DNA from: Cryptomeria japonica
Taxonomy: Eukaryota > Streptophyta > Pinopsida > Cupressales > Cupressaceae
Length of the DNA: 64,000 nt
Assembly (NCBI RefSeq): GCF_030272615.1
Contig: NC_081412.1
Coordinates: forward strand, 474,284,157 to 474,348,156
Reading direction: 5' to 3'
Shown in pieces: positions 22,770 through 34,790 of this stretch (positions are counted from its first letter, which is position 1; each line of letters starts with the position of its first letter). The translations under genes were made by a program, and so were the position numbers. The notes beneath the pieces were generated by a model. It searched no databases. It was not told the origin of the DNA and saw nothing but the letters and a program-made list of their open reading frames with translations.

Positions 22770-25614
22770 GCCACATGGATCCACCACATAGCACAGATAG
22801 GGGTGTATGTCCTGACACTTCTACGGAGCAGGTAAACCTCATTGTAATTGTACAAATTAGATAGAAGCAAACTGTTACATTATGATCTTTTCTTGATTGT
22901 TTTGAAGTAATTTTGATAGTGTTAATTATATTCTTGTCATAGATGGATGTTTGGGATAAGGGAAAGGAATCTGTAGTACCTCAGCACCTCCATAGGGATG
23001 TGGGGCACTCGATAGTGTTATGCGCTGATGACATCACACTTAGCGCAAACCCTATACAATTCGTACAAAAGAATATTAGAAAAATTGGCCAAGAGATTGT
23101 TGATTTGGCAACCATAAGCCCTCAAATTGATGAGATAACAGAGAGGGTGCAACTATTGTTGTGGATAGTGGAAAACTTGCAAGTAAGCAGTAATGAAAGC
23201 TTTAATCATAACAAAAGTTCAATAATGGTTTATATTTTTTTTCTCTTTTATGTCATTAACTAAAATATGTATGTGTTGTTTTTATAGAAATTTATAAGGC
23301 CTCATCATCCTGGTGGTGATGATTAGGGTATTGCGGGTAGTTCAGGTGATGACCATGTTCTATATATTAAAACCACTCCTTTGGACTTGTGAACTTGCTT
23401 TTTTAATGTTTTACATATTTAATGTATTACTCTTTAGGTGCTGACATGGGTCCGAGGTCGACCCCAACTATATTGCCAACTGCAATGTCGGCAACATGTA
23501 GCATGCAGACATCATCTGTTGCATCGGCTTGTGTTGACCCGCCCACTGGTGGTAGATCCCTCTTTTTCTCTCTCTTTCATTATGTGTTTATTACCCTTGA
23601 AGTGTTCTTTCTTGGAGGCATTTCATAGTGGATTCATTTACTGTGGCAGGAGATGCACATGAGGATGCACCAGAGGCGAGTACTGGTGATAACATACCAT
23701 CATTTCCTAGATCTTCCCGTATTGCTAGTACGGGAACGTTGCAGGCCACATTGGTGGTGAGCGACGAAGAATTGATTCTCTTGAAGATACAGAAGGTTCC
23801 AGGTACTTTAAAATTATTATTATATATAGTCTAATTGTAATTTACTTACTGATCACTCATTTTGGAGTAATGATCCCATGTTTTTTTTCTAGGAAATGAT
23901 ATTTTTTATAAAAATCTTAATGACATTACATTGCAGATATTTGGGCCCACCATATGTAAAAGGTGGAACATCATACGTGAACTAACCCTTATCCAATATT
24001 TTGATTTCATATCATTGCTAGAATAGTTTTCCTTTTATCCATTTCTTGAACTATATCAAAGGTAGCTTCAATTTCTTTCTAAATCTAACAGGTTTGTTTT
24101 TGCTTTAAAGGTGGAATGACCAAGAAAAAAAGTTAAAAGATGAACTCACAAACGATATGGTAGGGTTGTTTGGAAATGACACATTCGACAAGACTAAGCT
24201 CCTGGAAAAATATGGCACATATATAAAGTATGTGAGGGACCAATACAAGACACATTTAGAGAAGAATGTAAAGTATGAGCGTCCCCCCATGATTCCAGAG
24301 AGGGAGTGGAAGGACCTGATTTTGGATGCAAAGGAGAGAATTGAAAGGAAAAAAGGAAATACACCACCAGACGCCAGAAGAAGGTATGTGATACTATTAA
24401 GAATGTGAATATGTACTAATTATTCATTATATTTATATAATCTAACATATTTCAAACTTTTCATAGATTGAGTGACACGTCAAAGGAAACCAAGGCAAGA
24501 CAAGAAAAGCATGGACAACACAAACTCGGCTCTGGTGGTTATATGAAACTTGCCGCACGAATTGTAAGAATCAGTAAATTAAGTATCACATCAAAATATT
24601 TATAAATTGTAAACAATTTTTTTTTAATCAAACAATACAAGAAAAATTCACAATACTAAGCAAAAATGCAGGGCTCTGAATTCAAAAGAGCACGCATAGA
24701 AGATGACAAGAGAATTGGCTACCAGCAAGGCTATATAGCCGTGGCTGAACGGCTATGAGAATTGAGTGGGCAAACATGAGATTCTGATGCATCTGTCACA
24801 ATGGTAATTAAGCTAAATGAAAATTATTTAAAATTGAATACTTAACCAATAATCTATTTGATGTTAAGTTTCAACATAAAGTGACTATATTTTTTTTAAA
24901 TAAGCAAGCAATGATAACACTGCATGTGACATTGGAATGCAGCATGATAATCGTGGAACAGAACTTGTACATGAAGGTCTAGATGTGCATCCTAGTAGTG
25001 GAGGTATTCATTTGCTATTCAAACTTTTTTATGTAATTATTAATACAATTAAACATCTTAAATTGAAAATTAGTGTAGTAATTAATGTAACCTTTATTGT
25101 TAATATTTTAGACCATGTAGTCAGTGGTGACCAAGTGGAGCATGATCCGGGTAGACAACATCAGGAATGTGATGTTCCCCAATCAGGTAAAGAGGACCAC
25201 TATTATTCCTTTAAACAAATTTAATTGCAATTGGTGTATTGATTAATGTAACATTTCATATTTCAACTCCAGAGGATCTAGAGGGTGTTTAGCATGTCGA
25301 GGTTGAGGCTAGACAAAATGGTGTGGAAGATGATGTGGCCCCATCAGGTAAAGAGTGTAACGGTTGTGTTCTTTAAATTAATGAAATACTTGTAACAATA
25401 ATAAAAAAATGTTTTGAATTTAACCAAATTCTTTGTTATTGCAGACGACCCCCCTTTGGTTCAGCATCCTCATCCTTTGTATAGGACTAGGCATACATCA
25501 AGAGCATGAGAAGAGGGCAGAACATCCGAAGATGGGGGAAATGATGAAGAAACCGATGTTCCACTTAGTCTTTTCATAGCTTCAAAGAAAAAACAAAGAA
25601 AGAAACGATTGTAA
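22770..25614 (+). pseudogene. tnpA: TNPA-type (Ptta/En/Spm) CACTA gene, multi-exon, mutated
   Basis: This continues the gene begun at about 21591. Candidate exons with AG/GT borders are about 22774-22831, 22943-23180, 23288-23345, 23438-23550, 23650-23802, 24110-24383, 24466-24564, 24671-24803, 24942-25001, 25111-25184 and 25444-25614. Exon 24110-24383 (ELTNDMVGLFGNDTFD ... PEREWKDLILDAKERI) and the KLGSGGYMKLAARI segment at about 24525-24563 resemble the plant Ptta/En/Spm transposase family, which binds subterminal repeats. A Lys/Arg-rich C-terminus (SKKKQRKKRL) ends at TAA 25612-25614. Two stops in exon 24671-24803 and one near 25507 are TGA at positions where Arg (CGA) is expected. Confidence 0.65.
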
Positions 25615-25619
25615 TCTAC

Positions 25620-25840
25620 CTTATTTGATAATGACTAATTTTTATGTGTTAATGAATGTAATTATGTGCTAATGAATGTTCATGAATGATATGTGTTGAT
25701 GATTATTGATGAATGTTGTGTTTTAATGAAAGTTAATGAATTTTATGTGTTAATGAACGTTATGTGATAATGAATGAATGTTATATTTTAATAATGGATG
25801 AAAGAATGAATGAATGTTAGATGTTAACGGGGAATTTAGA
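25620..25840 (+). repeat. Degenerate (T)TAATGAATGTTATGTG repeat after the TNPA-like gene
   Basis: Phrases such as GTGTTAATGAATGTTATG and AATGAATGTT recur about ten times with variable spacing. A G-run of about ten bases follows at 25852-25861. Confidence 0.7.
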
Positions 25841-25861
25841 GTGATGTTAAGGGGGGGGGGG

Positions 25862-28499
25862 AGGGGCCAAATGATCTTCCACCTTCACATGGTTGGCCCT
25901 GTTAAGTAGAGAATATTAAACTATTCTCAAAACAAAGCAAAGCTCAATAAGATAACACACTTTTCAATATTTCATTATGTTGCACAGTTAATCTTATTGA
26001 ATAATGTACGTATATTGAATCTTAATTGCAGGGTCCAATAGAGCCAACACAAACAACACCATGGTGCGACTGCAAAAGTTGTGAACATGCCTCATCATGA
26101 ATAAAGCTGAATTAGCACATTCTCTATAAAATCTCAAATGCTCTATATTTTGGAAGTTTTGAAATTTTTATGGTCATATCGGTCCCCTGCCTAAAATCTT
26201 TTTTCCTTGATTCGTTTGTGATACACATTGAGATATTTTTGTTTTCCTTTTATTTATGCATGTCTTAACCATTCTACACATGCTTCCCATTCTTATTTAG
26301 ATTGTTGTATTTTTACATATGTTTGAATCTGTAGTTCCACGTACATGTTTTCTATGTTCTTTGTAACTATATGAAAAGGTGTAAAATGTGGGTATAGTCC
26401 AAAATCTTGATTACCAATAAGCTATTGTTGTTTAATAGTTCTAGTGTTTGTATTAATTGAAACAGTTTAACCCTTTTAACATGTTTCATAGCAAACCTAC
26501 ACTTTGTATGCAATCTTATTGTTACAGTTCAATTACTGAGGTGCTGTGATTTTCAAAAGTATTCCGACGAAAACAAAATTGGTTTTCATTTATGTATTAT
26601 ATTAAAATTTTAGAGTTTCCTCATGAACATTTAAACTTAGAAGGATTTCAAAATTCAATACAAGAGTACTGGACATAATTTATGGAGATAGAACCAAATC
26701 TCTCTCCCATGACTTCAGATTGTTTCCATGCTCTCTAGGCTAGTAGCTTTCAAACACAAAACATAGGTCTTATAAATTCTATCCCAACATTAATTAGTTC
26801 CTTTCTCTTCTTTTTCATCCTTTTGGAAAGAGAATTGGAAATTGTTAGGAGCGAACATCTTCCTAGGTGATTTGTTAAAATACAATGGGGAACTCAATCA
26901 AATTTTAATTCACTTCATTTTAAGTTATTATCACAATTCATTCAATTATACTTACAGAAGGATTATATTTCCAAGGTAAAATATTAGTATCTTTCTTGGG
27001 TGATATTAGATAGCAGGGTCTCTTGGCTTAGACAAAATCACCCTCTCATTGTATTCAAAGTAGATGCATAGAAAAGATAGATGCATCAATCGTTAAATCA
27101 TAAACAAACACAAGCTCAAAAATTGTGTTACCAAGTATGCTTGGAACCTAGCCTATAACTAACTAGTTCATACTAGATATTGTTTGGGTATGGTATTCAA
27201 TTCTATTAGAATCTACAAAATAAATATTAACCTAGAAATTAATGTAAGTGATAACATTTTTAAAATTGTTAAATATAATTGATAATAAAATCAAAATAGC
27301 ATAACATAGTTGATTTCATAACATATTTGAAAGGTGAGAGTCCACAAACAGATGTGAAATGTTTAAGTACCGGCCTCCCAATGAAGTGGATCTCATAGAC
27401 ACGAAGAATCCTATATAGAGAATCATTGAGAGCCCTTGAAGAAGAAAATTTGAACTTCAATGAAGCAATACATGATGGAGGAATATCTTGCAAGAGGAAA
27501 TCAAAGTCATTATGGTGTCATCTAGATCTGAAATGTGGTCTACTTTTCAAAAAAGTAAAGATGCTTGATATGAATGTGTCCTAGTGGGGTGAATCTAGAA
27601 GACATATAATCCTATTGCAAAGAATCATGGAAAGTTCTAGAAGAAGCAACTTTTAATTCTGAAGTAGCAACGTGTATAAGAGATGTTCTCATTTGTAGAT
27701 GGAGTATCAAGAGGAGGATCACTAGTCCATGGACCATGTCATTGTTGTTAAATACCTATTCTTTTGTTCATAGTCACTTGGTGTAGGAATGAATTCAATG
27801 AGATAGGGTAGGAGATCCTACATAATGTAATTTTTCACTATCCCTTGTTTCGAGTACAAATGGTTCACTGAATTTATCTTGACAATAGAATGTCAGAATT
27901 TAATACCATAATCCATGATGAAAAAATGCTTTTGTATAGGCCTCTCAAAGATTAAGTACATCAAATTGAGACTTTATAAATTGAGTGTATGTATTAGCAA
28001 TCTCCCAAATTGTTCAATGGTCTCCAAACCTTGTGAATTTTTTATTTTTATTTTAACTCAAATATGTATGGTATAGGCATATCATTGGTTGTGTGATTTT
28101 TTTTTTCCTTAAATGCTTCTACGACCAAAAGAGACAAGTTTTAGATGAAAATGGGTTCTTATGGGCCTTTTTGACACAATGGTAGGTTCTTTAGACCTGA
28201 AAATGCCCCAACAAGTAGTCGATTGCCTTAAGTTACAAACAAATCCTTGTTTATGAGCATGCTTCTTGATCTCCAATTTTGGTGGAATGAAAGATAATAT
28301 TGATTTTCTCAAGCCTTTTGGATGCTTTGGAACCACCAAAAAAAAACTACTTTGATCATTGAAATGTTGTAGTGACTTGGATTAAAAAAGAAAACTAAGT
28401 CTAAACTTTAGAAGTTAGTTTTTTCTTGTCAAATTGTTTTCAATTTTCAAATCATCCAAGGATGCAAGAGGAGTATATTTTGTTATGACAAGATAAAAA
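25862..28499. other. CACTA interior without recognised genes
   Basis: The DNA is AT-rich with no domain I recognise. Around 27360-27500 and 27580-27720 two segments share GAATC-TAGAAGACA / GAAGAATCCTATA... AGAATCAT(T/G)GA and AAGTTCTAGAAGAAGC-type wording, suggesting an old imperfect duplication. Minus-strand ORFs at 27269-27493 and 28109-28339 show no known motifs. Confidence 0.4.
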
Positions 28500-28850
28500 A
28501 AAAAACTTAGAATCTTTTGAAACCATTGAAACATGGGGACCCCTTCCCCCCTCCAAAATCCCTATTTTTTCAGGATACAATACTTAGGGGAAACATCCCC
28601 TTACCGCACCACTTAGGGATGTCCTAGGGACTCCAAGGAGTCTCTTGACCATCTTGAGGTTGCCTATGAGTCTCCCATGGCCCCCAATTAGAAACTACAA
28701 TTCTAAACAAAAATGGTGAAATTATTGTGAAATTGTCATCCGTATTAAAGGTTTGGCAATGCCCCCTAACCTTGATGGGGGCTCTGCCCCAAACCCCCCA
28801 CAAGGGGAACTACCCATTGACCCCAAACCTCTACCCACCATTCTTATTGT
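28500..28850. other. GC-richer segment with CCCC/GGGG tracts
   Basis: Base composition shifts to C-rich text (CCCCTTCCCCCCTCC, GGGGGCTCTGCCCCAAACCC, AAGGGGAACTACCC). The GGGGGCTCTGCCCC inverted repeat at about 28779-28792 is a common plant repeat phrase. I cannot assign a family. Confidence 0.35.
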
Positions 28851-28982
28851 TAATGCAATCGTTTCCATTTTTTTTATGTTGACTAGTTTAAACACTTAGT
28901 ATGCCAAAGTTTCATCTGCAATTCTTATACTTATTCTTAGTTTGTTCCCAAAGTTCCAAAACTCTACCACCATTGTTAATGT

Positions 28983-29160
28983 TCAAATTTCAATGGGCAG
29001 ACATGTATGCAACATGTGGAAGTAGAGACAGGGTACGTGAACTGTTTGACAAAATTCCTCCAAGAAATGTGTCTCATGGACTGTGATGGTCGTTGGATAT
29101 GCAAAATTTGGACTTGTTGAAAATTTTTACAACCTTTGCCAGCATCCTCCCCACCTGTGC
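28983..29160 (+). pseudogene. PPR-protein gene fragment inside the CACTA element
   Basis: Plus-strand translation gives ADMYATCGSRDRVRELFDKI PPRNVSH, matching the PLS-type pentatricopeptide repeat pattern (YAKCGS-x6-LFDKMP-xRNVVSW). After a frameshift near 29083 it continues TVMVVGYAKFGLVEN, the start of the next repeat. Stops follow. PPR genes encode organelle RNA-binding proteins; only about one and a half repeats remain. The location between CACTA ends suggests capture of host exonic DNA, though a separate insertion cannot be excluded. Confidence 0.8.
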
Positions 29161-30489
29161 CAAAATGGGAACCTTTAAAACAGGGAATGGACATTCATTT
29201 AAGCATAAAGGAATATAGCTGAGATCACTGGGATCCACATCTTTTCTTGTGTTTTCATCTATTACATAAAGCCACTGGTTCTACGATTTTATTTATGTCT
29301 TTTACATTCAATTTTTCTCAGCTTTCTTCAATTTACAGAAAAAAAAGAAAAAGAATAGGTTAGATGGAGGAAAATATAAATCCATGATTTGGGTTAAATC
29401 TAGGTTATTGTTATATAAACAAAACAATGTATCTTTCTGTGGAAAAGTTAAAAGTTAAATCATCTGCACATTTTGACTATTCATGTGGGTGGATTGCCCA
29501 TGTTAAGCACCGTACTCATCTACTTTAATGGTGTTCTTAAAGATACTTTGTCCCCATGTTCCAGCTTTCAGCTCTGATCTTTTCGTCTATGTTGCTTGGT
29601 TTTTTAATTTTTTTGTGAGTGCTTTGTAAAATTTATTTCTATGGTTTGAAGATTTCACAACATTATTATCTTTGCGAATCTTCCAACTCGAGCTTGAAAA
29701 CTCTGTTCTAGCTGGAAAATCTCTTGGTATTTTATTTTGTTTTAAGATAGAAAATTGAATTTGTAACTAACAAATATTACGGTTTCAATGTTCACAAGTT
29801 ATCTTTACTATTAAGTTAAGAATTCCCTCAAACTCTAGGATTTTATCAACATTTGAGGTAACACAATCGCTGCACTTTTTTAAACTTTGATGTTTTGTTT
29901 CTTAATTTCTGAGGTTAAATTCTGTATTTAAAGCACTATTGTGCAACATGATTGCACAAGATTGATGCTCATAAAAGTTTACATTGTACAGACTTCAGGC
30001 AAGTTACTGGAAATGTTTATATATTCATAACATGTCATGGAAATAAACTTCATAGTGCTGAGGTTGACTCACTTATTCTTTCTTATCAATAAGTTGATTA
30101 TCTATTCTTTCTTATAATAAGTTTTATCTTACCAAAGCTATCATGCATTAATAGATAAGATATCAAGGATAATTACATCTACATCAAGGAAAGTAGTTCA
30201 ATCAGCATCAGTACTCATAAGAGCAGATCAACTCCTAATATATATATCAGCAATCAGGCAAACAGATCAGATATGAAATTATTGTTTACTACAGGCAATA
30301 GTAATCTTACTCCATTTGTGGTATGTAGCATAATAGTACTCTTATGGTTAATTATTCTCATATAGACATAGATAATAATATGCAATGCAATATTATACTT
30401 GATACATAACCTCCCCTACATTGGATATGAGAAATAATATTGAATATCTGATTCTTAAATTGCTGCAATCAATCATGAGGGGGTTAATA
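29161..30489. other. No recognised gene
   Basis: AT-rich sequence with short open frames only. Nothing matching a known domain was seen on either strand. Confidence 0.4.
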
Positions 30490-30890
30490 GGGGAATACAA
30501 GGAGGGTAAATTGTGATGAGGTCCTCTTCTAAATACACTACCCCATGGTGGATGACTGATGTGTCTGCCACATGTGGGCCAAGGGTGGCAAAGGTGTATC
30601 CTACCCTTGGGCTGAGAAGGGAGGGATGCTCAGGACACCCTATTGTGGTTTCCCCATCAACCTCTACCATTGTGATTAAAGGGGTCTCAACCATAGAAGG
30701 GTGGATAAGGTAGCATGGATAGGGAGGGCAGGTACAAGTTTACCCACTAAGCACACCACCTCATATGGATGGTGGACTGCCACATGGGGCCAAGAGGGAT
30801 GGTATATCCACTCTTGGGCTTAGCATGTGGACAGCTTCGGGTGCCCTATCATGTTTCTCATCCAAGCCCTATTATGGTTTAACTCCAATT
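30490..30890 (+). repeat. Two imperfect copies of a 150-200 bp unit
   Basis: The first copy (about 30505-30690) and second (about 30730-30890) share TGGATG..TGACTG..TGCCACATG(T)GGGCCAAG, then TATCC(T)AC(C/T)CTTGGGCT, then CCCTAT(T/C)(G/A)TG(G/T)TTTC. The copies are diverged, so the duplication is old. Overlapping ORFs on both strands are not conserved. Confidence 0.6.
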
Positions 30891-31959
30891 ATGCATTATA
30901 GATATTGTGTAGTTCACATAAAATTGAAATAGTTATGAATATATGCTATCTAAACCTAGTTGAAATGGTTTCTCTATGAATTATACTTTCAATACTTGTC
31001 TAACATGATTGCAAGTTTTATCTTGATGAAAACGTTTTATTGATAAAAATCTAAACGAGGTGAAGCACACAAGCTAGAGGAATATGTGGACTGAAGAAAC
31101 AAACATGTGGATAAATCAAAACATGGCGGAATCCTTGCTGTAGCTTTTGTTCTTTGTAAGCATTCAGAAAAAATATTGAATTTGTGATCTATAATTTACG
31201 TGTTTCTCAATTTGGTTGACATCTTCAAAATAGACTCAAAAACTTATTTTTAGTACTATGTGTTATTATACTTACCTTTTAATGTTCTTTAAATAAAGAA
31301 TGGTTGTAGACAACAATGTTCCTTGCAAATAGAAGAAGCTCGGTTTTTCTTTTGTGACTTTGTCTGTTATGTCTGATTGTCAACAAAATACAGAGACATA
31401 CTGAAGACGATTATGGTTCATGGTTGTTTTTTTAGTTGAAACCATTATTATGAATTTTATGAATTTTTTTTTTAACATTGACATGGTCAAAGCCTTAACT
31501 ATGCATACTGTTCTCTTCTGATTATTATCTTACCCCACCTTTTCCATTTTAATTCATTTTAGTTTGATTCAATCTTTTAGTCAAGTTTAATGATAGTTTC
31601 TATTATGCCTTTTTTATAACAAAGATTAGATGTAGACATTTGCTTGTCCTTCTATGTTAGTGTGTTCTTACGAGGTCAATTCTTTCTTATCTCAAGAAAC
31701 CTCATTGACCTACAAATTCTTATACTACGCTACTTACTACCATTGATATCTTAACAAAAGTACACAAACATGTAAGGTAAAACTCTCTCCAGAGAAGCCT
31801 AAGAAACAGTGTAACTAAAATGCCTTGACCTCTTGCCAAGCATTCGATAGGTAAAAGTCTTAAATCCTGTCCAAATCATAGGATAGACATTCAAATCCTA
31901 AGATCATTAATTCCCCTAATAAATGGATCCATGGTAGAAGCCTATAGAAAATGTGTTCC
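30891..31959. other. No recognised gene
   Basis: AT-rich DNA with many stops in every frame. No repeat or domain could be assigned. Confidence 0.4.
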
Positions 31960-32310
31960 ACAACAGAAAGGCAGATTCAAATTCAATTTTGACATTGCTC
32001 CAAAGGACAACCCAGGTATTGCAGGAAGTGGAGGACTCATTATGGATAGTGAATGTAAAGCCCTTCACATTATTAAGCTTTAGCCCTCCACTTTGGCATT
32101 AGGGGACTAGAGATAGAAGAACGCTCACTCCTTGTGATCAAAGGAATGCAAAAGAAGGGAGTGACCAGCAAGAGGTTATATAATATTAGAACAGTATCAG
32201 TGCTAAGCACAGACATAACTTTTGCACATTTTTATGAATAGGCAAAGTTGGCAAACAAACCAGAGGAACTCCTCGTCTCCAGAGGAACCCTTCAAAGCAA
32301 TCAAATAATT
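31960..32310 (+). pseudogene. RNase H-like fragment of LINE type
   Basis: Plus-strand translation reads FKFNFDIAPKDNPGIAGSGG, the plant RVT_3/RNase H pattern (F-x-x-N-x-D-G-A-x-K-G-N-P-G-x-A-G-x-G-G). After a frameshift it continues LHFGIRGLEIEERSLLVIKG and, near 32250, LANKPEELLVSRG, matching the end of that domain. The Gly after the catalytic Asp has become Ile. It probably derives from a LINE ORF2, but no RT lies next to it. Confidence 0.7.
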
Positions 32311-32699
32311 TACTAATGTCATTACAGAACTATCTGAAAGCAAACACTGGATTTCACTTATAAGATGAATAATTTCAATAATTTGAGCGAACAGTCGTCT
32401 GACATCCCATGTTTAAACCTTTCCCGCTAGCATGCAAATATGTAAACTAAGCTCTAAGGACCAGGAAAATAAACAACTATAAGCAATCTGATCTGTACAA
32501 TAGAAAACTAGGATCATATAGAACCTATGTTTTTGTTGTAATTAATCAGCCCTGACCAAATAAAAGAATGTGATAACATAGAACCTATTGTTTTATGCTC
32601 AGAAACGACAATGGAATTCAACTTGCAATACTGTTATTTCCAGAGTTTACAAAAATTCTTCCCGACTTGTTTAGATTCTGATGTTCATGAAATATGCAG

Positions 32700-33059
32700 G
32701 GTTGGGTGTTATTAACAGTACAAGTACATTTTTCTTCACTAAAGCCTCCGGCATGTGACATGGGAAGTGCATACAAAGCTAGTATTTGCAAGCAGGTGGA
32801 AGGTGGACAAACTATAATACTCTACACTGGTATGTATGTCATGGCTCTTGGTGTTGGAGGCATTAAGGGCTCTTTGCCTATTCATGGGGTAGAACAATTC
32901 GATGAGAATGATGGAAAAGAGAGAAAGCTGATATCAAATTTCTTCAACTGGTTTTTGTACAGCATAAGCATTGCACTTGTATTAGCTTTCTTTCTATCAT
33001 ATACACTATATGCAAAATTAACTCGTTGTCTCAGATCAAATAATAGTTTGTTTGCATGA
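32700..33059 (+). pseudogene. NPF (NRT1/PTR) transporter exon fragment
   Basis: The frame begins after an AG acceptor (TATGCAG at 32693-32699) and stays open to 33059. It encodes GWVLLTVQVHFSSLKPPACD, then YVMALGVGGIKGSLPIHG and EQFDENDGKERK...FFNWF followed by a membrane segment. This is the NPF signature (ALGxGGIKxxxxxxGxxQFD and FFNWF/Y), closest by eye to the NPF4 group. NPF proteins are proton-coupled plasma-membrane transporters of nitrate, peptides or hormones with 12 membrane segments; only about two or three lie here. No flanking exons were found, so it is a fragment, probably captured by the CACTA element. Confidence 0.88.
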
Positions 33060-34556
33060 TGACATTTCATAATGTACAATAATGGATTTATGCTTTCATC
33101 AGGCTTTAATTATTAGCCACTTTTCTACAAAACCTTCTTTCTGCAATCATTGACATATTTTTAATGTTTATTGTAAAATTTACATAGTGTGGCAAAGTTT
33201 TATTTACAGTTGTTATACTTATTCTATACACATCCTTTTATAATTAATTTTTTAAGTTGTATATATATTTGCATCCCACCCCGCCCCCTTCGTCATCCCC
33301 CTATTGTCCCCAAACTTAAGCCCTTGGTATGTTAAGATATGAAAGCTCACAATAGTTTCATTTGATATGTTAATCAAGGAAAAACCTACAACATATAGCT
33401 TCCAAGATTCCAAATCCATGAGGATCATGAAGAGGTAGAAAACCAAAAAAATAAATTGCTTATCCAAGTTTCCAAATTTGTGACAAGGAAAAAGTAGAAT
33501 CTCAATCAAAAAAGGAGAATGTGCAACTCATTATCTTATTCTACCTAAGTAAAAATATTACGTAATTAAGCTTTTTAATAGTGGAATATCACACTTAGGA
33601 TAAAACATATCCAAGGTAAATAAAATATTACATTGATAGGCTTCATTGGTTGCTCTAAAAGTGGTGTCTTATGAATTATGTTCTTGGGTACTAAAGTTTC
33701 CAAATTTTGGGCACTCTTGATAGCTTCTTGTAGAGATTGTGATTTGAAGGCTTTAACCAAACCTTTCAATGGTTTCTGTTGATGTGTTTTTAATGCACTA
33801 TGCAACACAAAATAAAATACTAAGTATTCTATCCTCTCTTGAACAAAATCCTCCCAAGTGATAAACTACGTGATCAAATGGGATGACTCCAAGATTCCAA
33901 TAGTCAGGTCTTGACTTTATATTGCAGATAGACTCAATGATTGTGATGTGATATCTGTTGGAATCACAAGGGGGACTTACGTTGCTTGGGTCAAGACCTA
34001 TCCATTCTCATGTTTCATGATTGATTTACACTCCATGATTTAGGTCATCCTTGAGAAACATCTCAACTTAGCCAAATTTTGTTTTTTGTACCCTAATTCT
34101 TTAATTTTGACCCCTTACTAGCATTGCCTTAGGTTTTATTGGAATTCTTTCTTCTCTAGCATGGGCACATTTCTAGGGTTCATTCGCACAAATTGCTCTT
34201 GATGAGCAAGCTAGTATCATGACCATGACTTAAACAAAATTTTAACTTAGTCAAATTATCTCCTCCAAACTTCTATGAGCTCATCACCTTCATTCTTCAT
34301 CATTTGGATGTCTTTTGTCATTGGAAGGTAATTCTTGACCACCATACCTCAATCTTGACCTATGCTACCATAAAACCCTAGAACCTAGTCATGTTTACAA
34401 TTGAGATCTTGGTGACTTGATCACTTAATACAGCTGAATCATGCAGGTCTCATCTAACTCTGACTCCAACACTTAATCAAATCAACCCTAGCAGCCAAGT
34501 ACTTTGGGAAATATCTTGCAACTTGACAAAATGGGTAATGAATGGAGGAATGGAAG
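33060..34556. other. No recognised gene
   Basis: AT-rich with small ORFs on both strands. A C-rich phrase at about 33275-33300 resembles that at 28.5 kb. No domains are recognised. Confidence 0.4.
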
Positions 34557-34740
34557 GTGAGACCTATAGAGGTGAGAGAGAGAGAGAGGGTGAGAGGAAG
34601 AGATAATTACCTGGAGAGGGTAGAGAAAGAGAAGTAGAGAGGGAGAGAAGAAGAGAGGGATGGAGAAAGAGACCTAGAGAGGGGAGAGAGAAGAGAGATA
34701 GTAGAGAGGGATAGAGAAGAGAGATAGAAGAGAGATACCA
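34557..34740 (+). repeat. GA-rich low-complexity tract
   Basis: Runs of GAGAGAGAG, GGGAGAGA and GAAGAGA alternate over about 180 bp with an obvious purine bias. It sits just inside the right subterminal block of the CACTA element. Confidence 0.9.
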
Positions 34741-34790
34741 ATGTCAATCTTCTTCTATAAATTTTTTTTTTCTAAAAAATCGGCCTACCA

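Noticed and set aside
23025-23060. CADDITLSAN resembles the ADD box of LINE reverse transcriptase
   Set aside because: No other RT motifs surround it, and it lies in an AG/GT-bounded exon of the TNPA-like gene.
30473-30713. Overlapping ORFs on both strands (73 and 66 codons)
   Set aside because: The second repeat copy at 30730-30890 does not conserve either frame.
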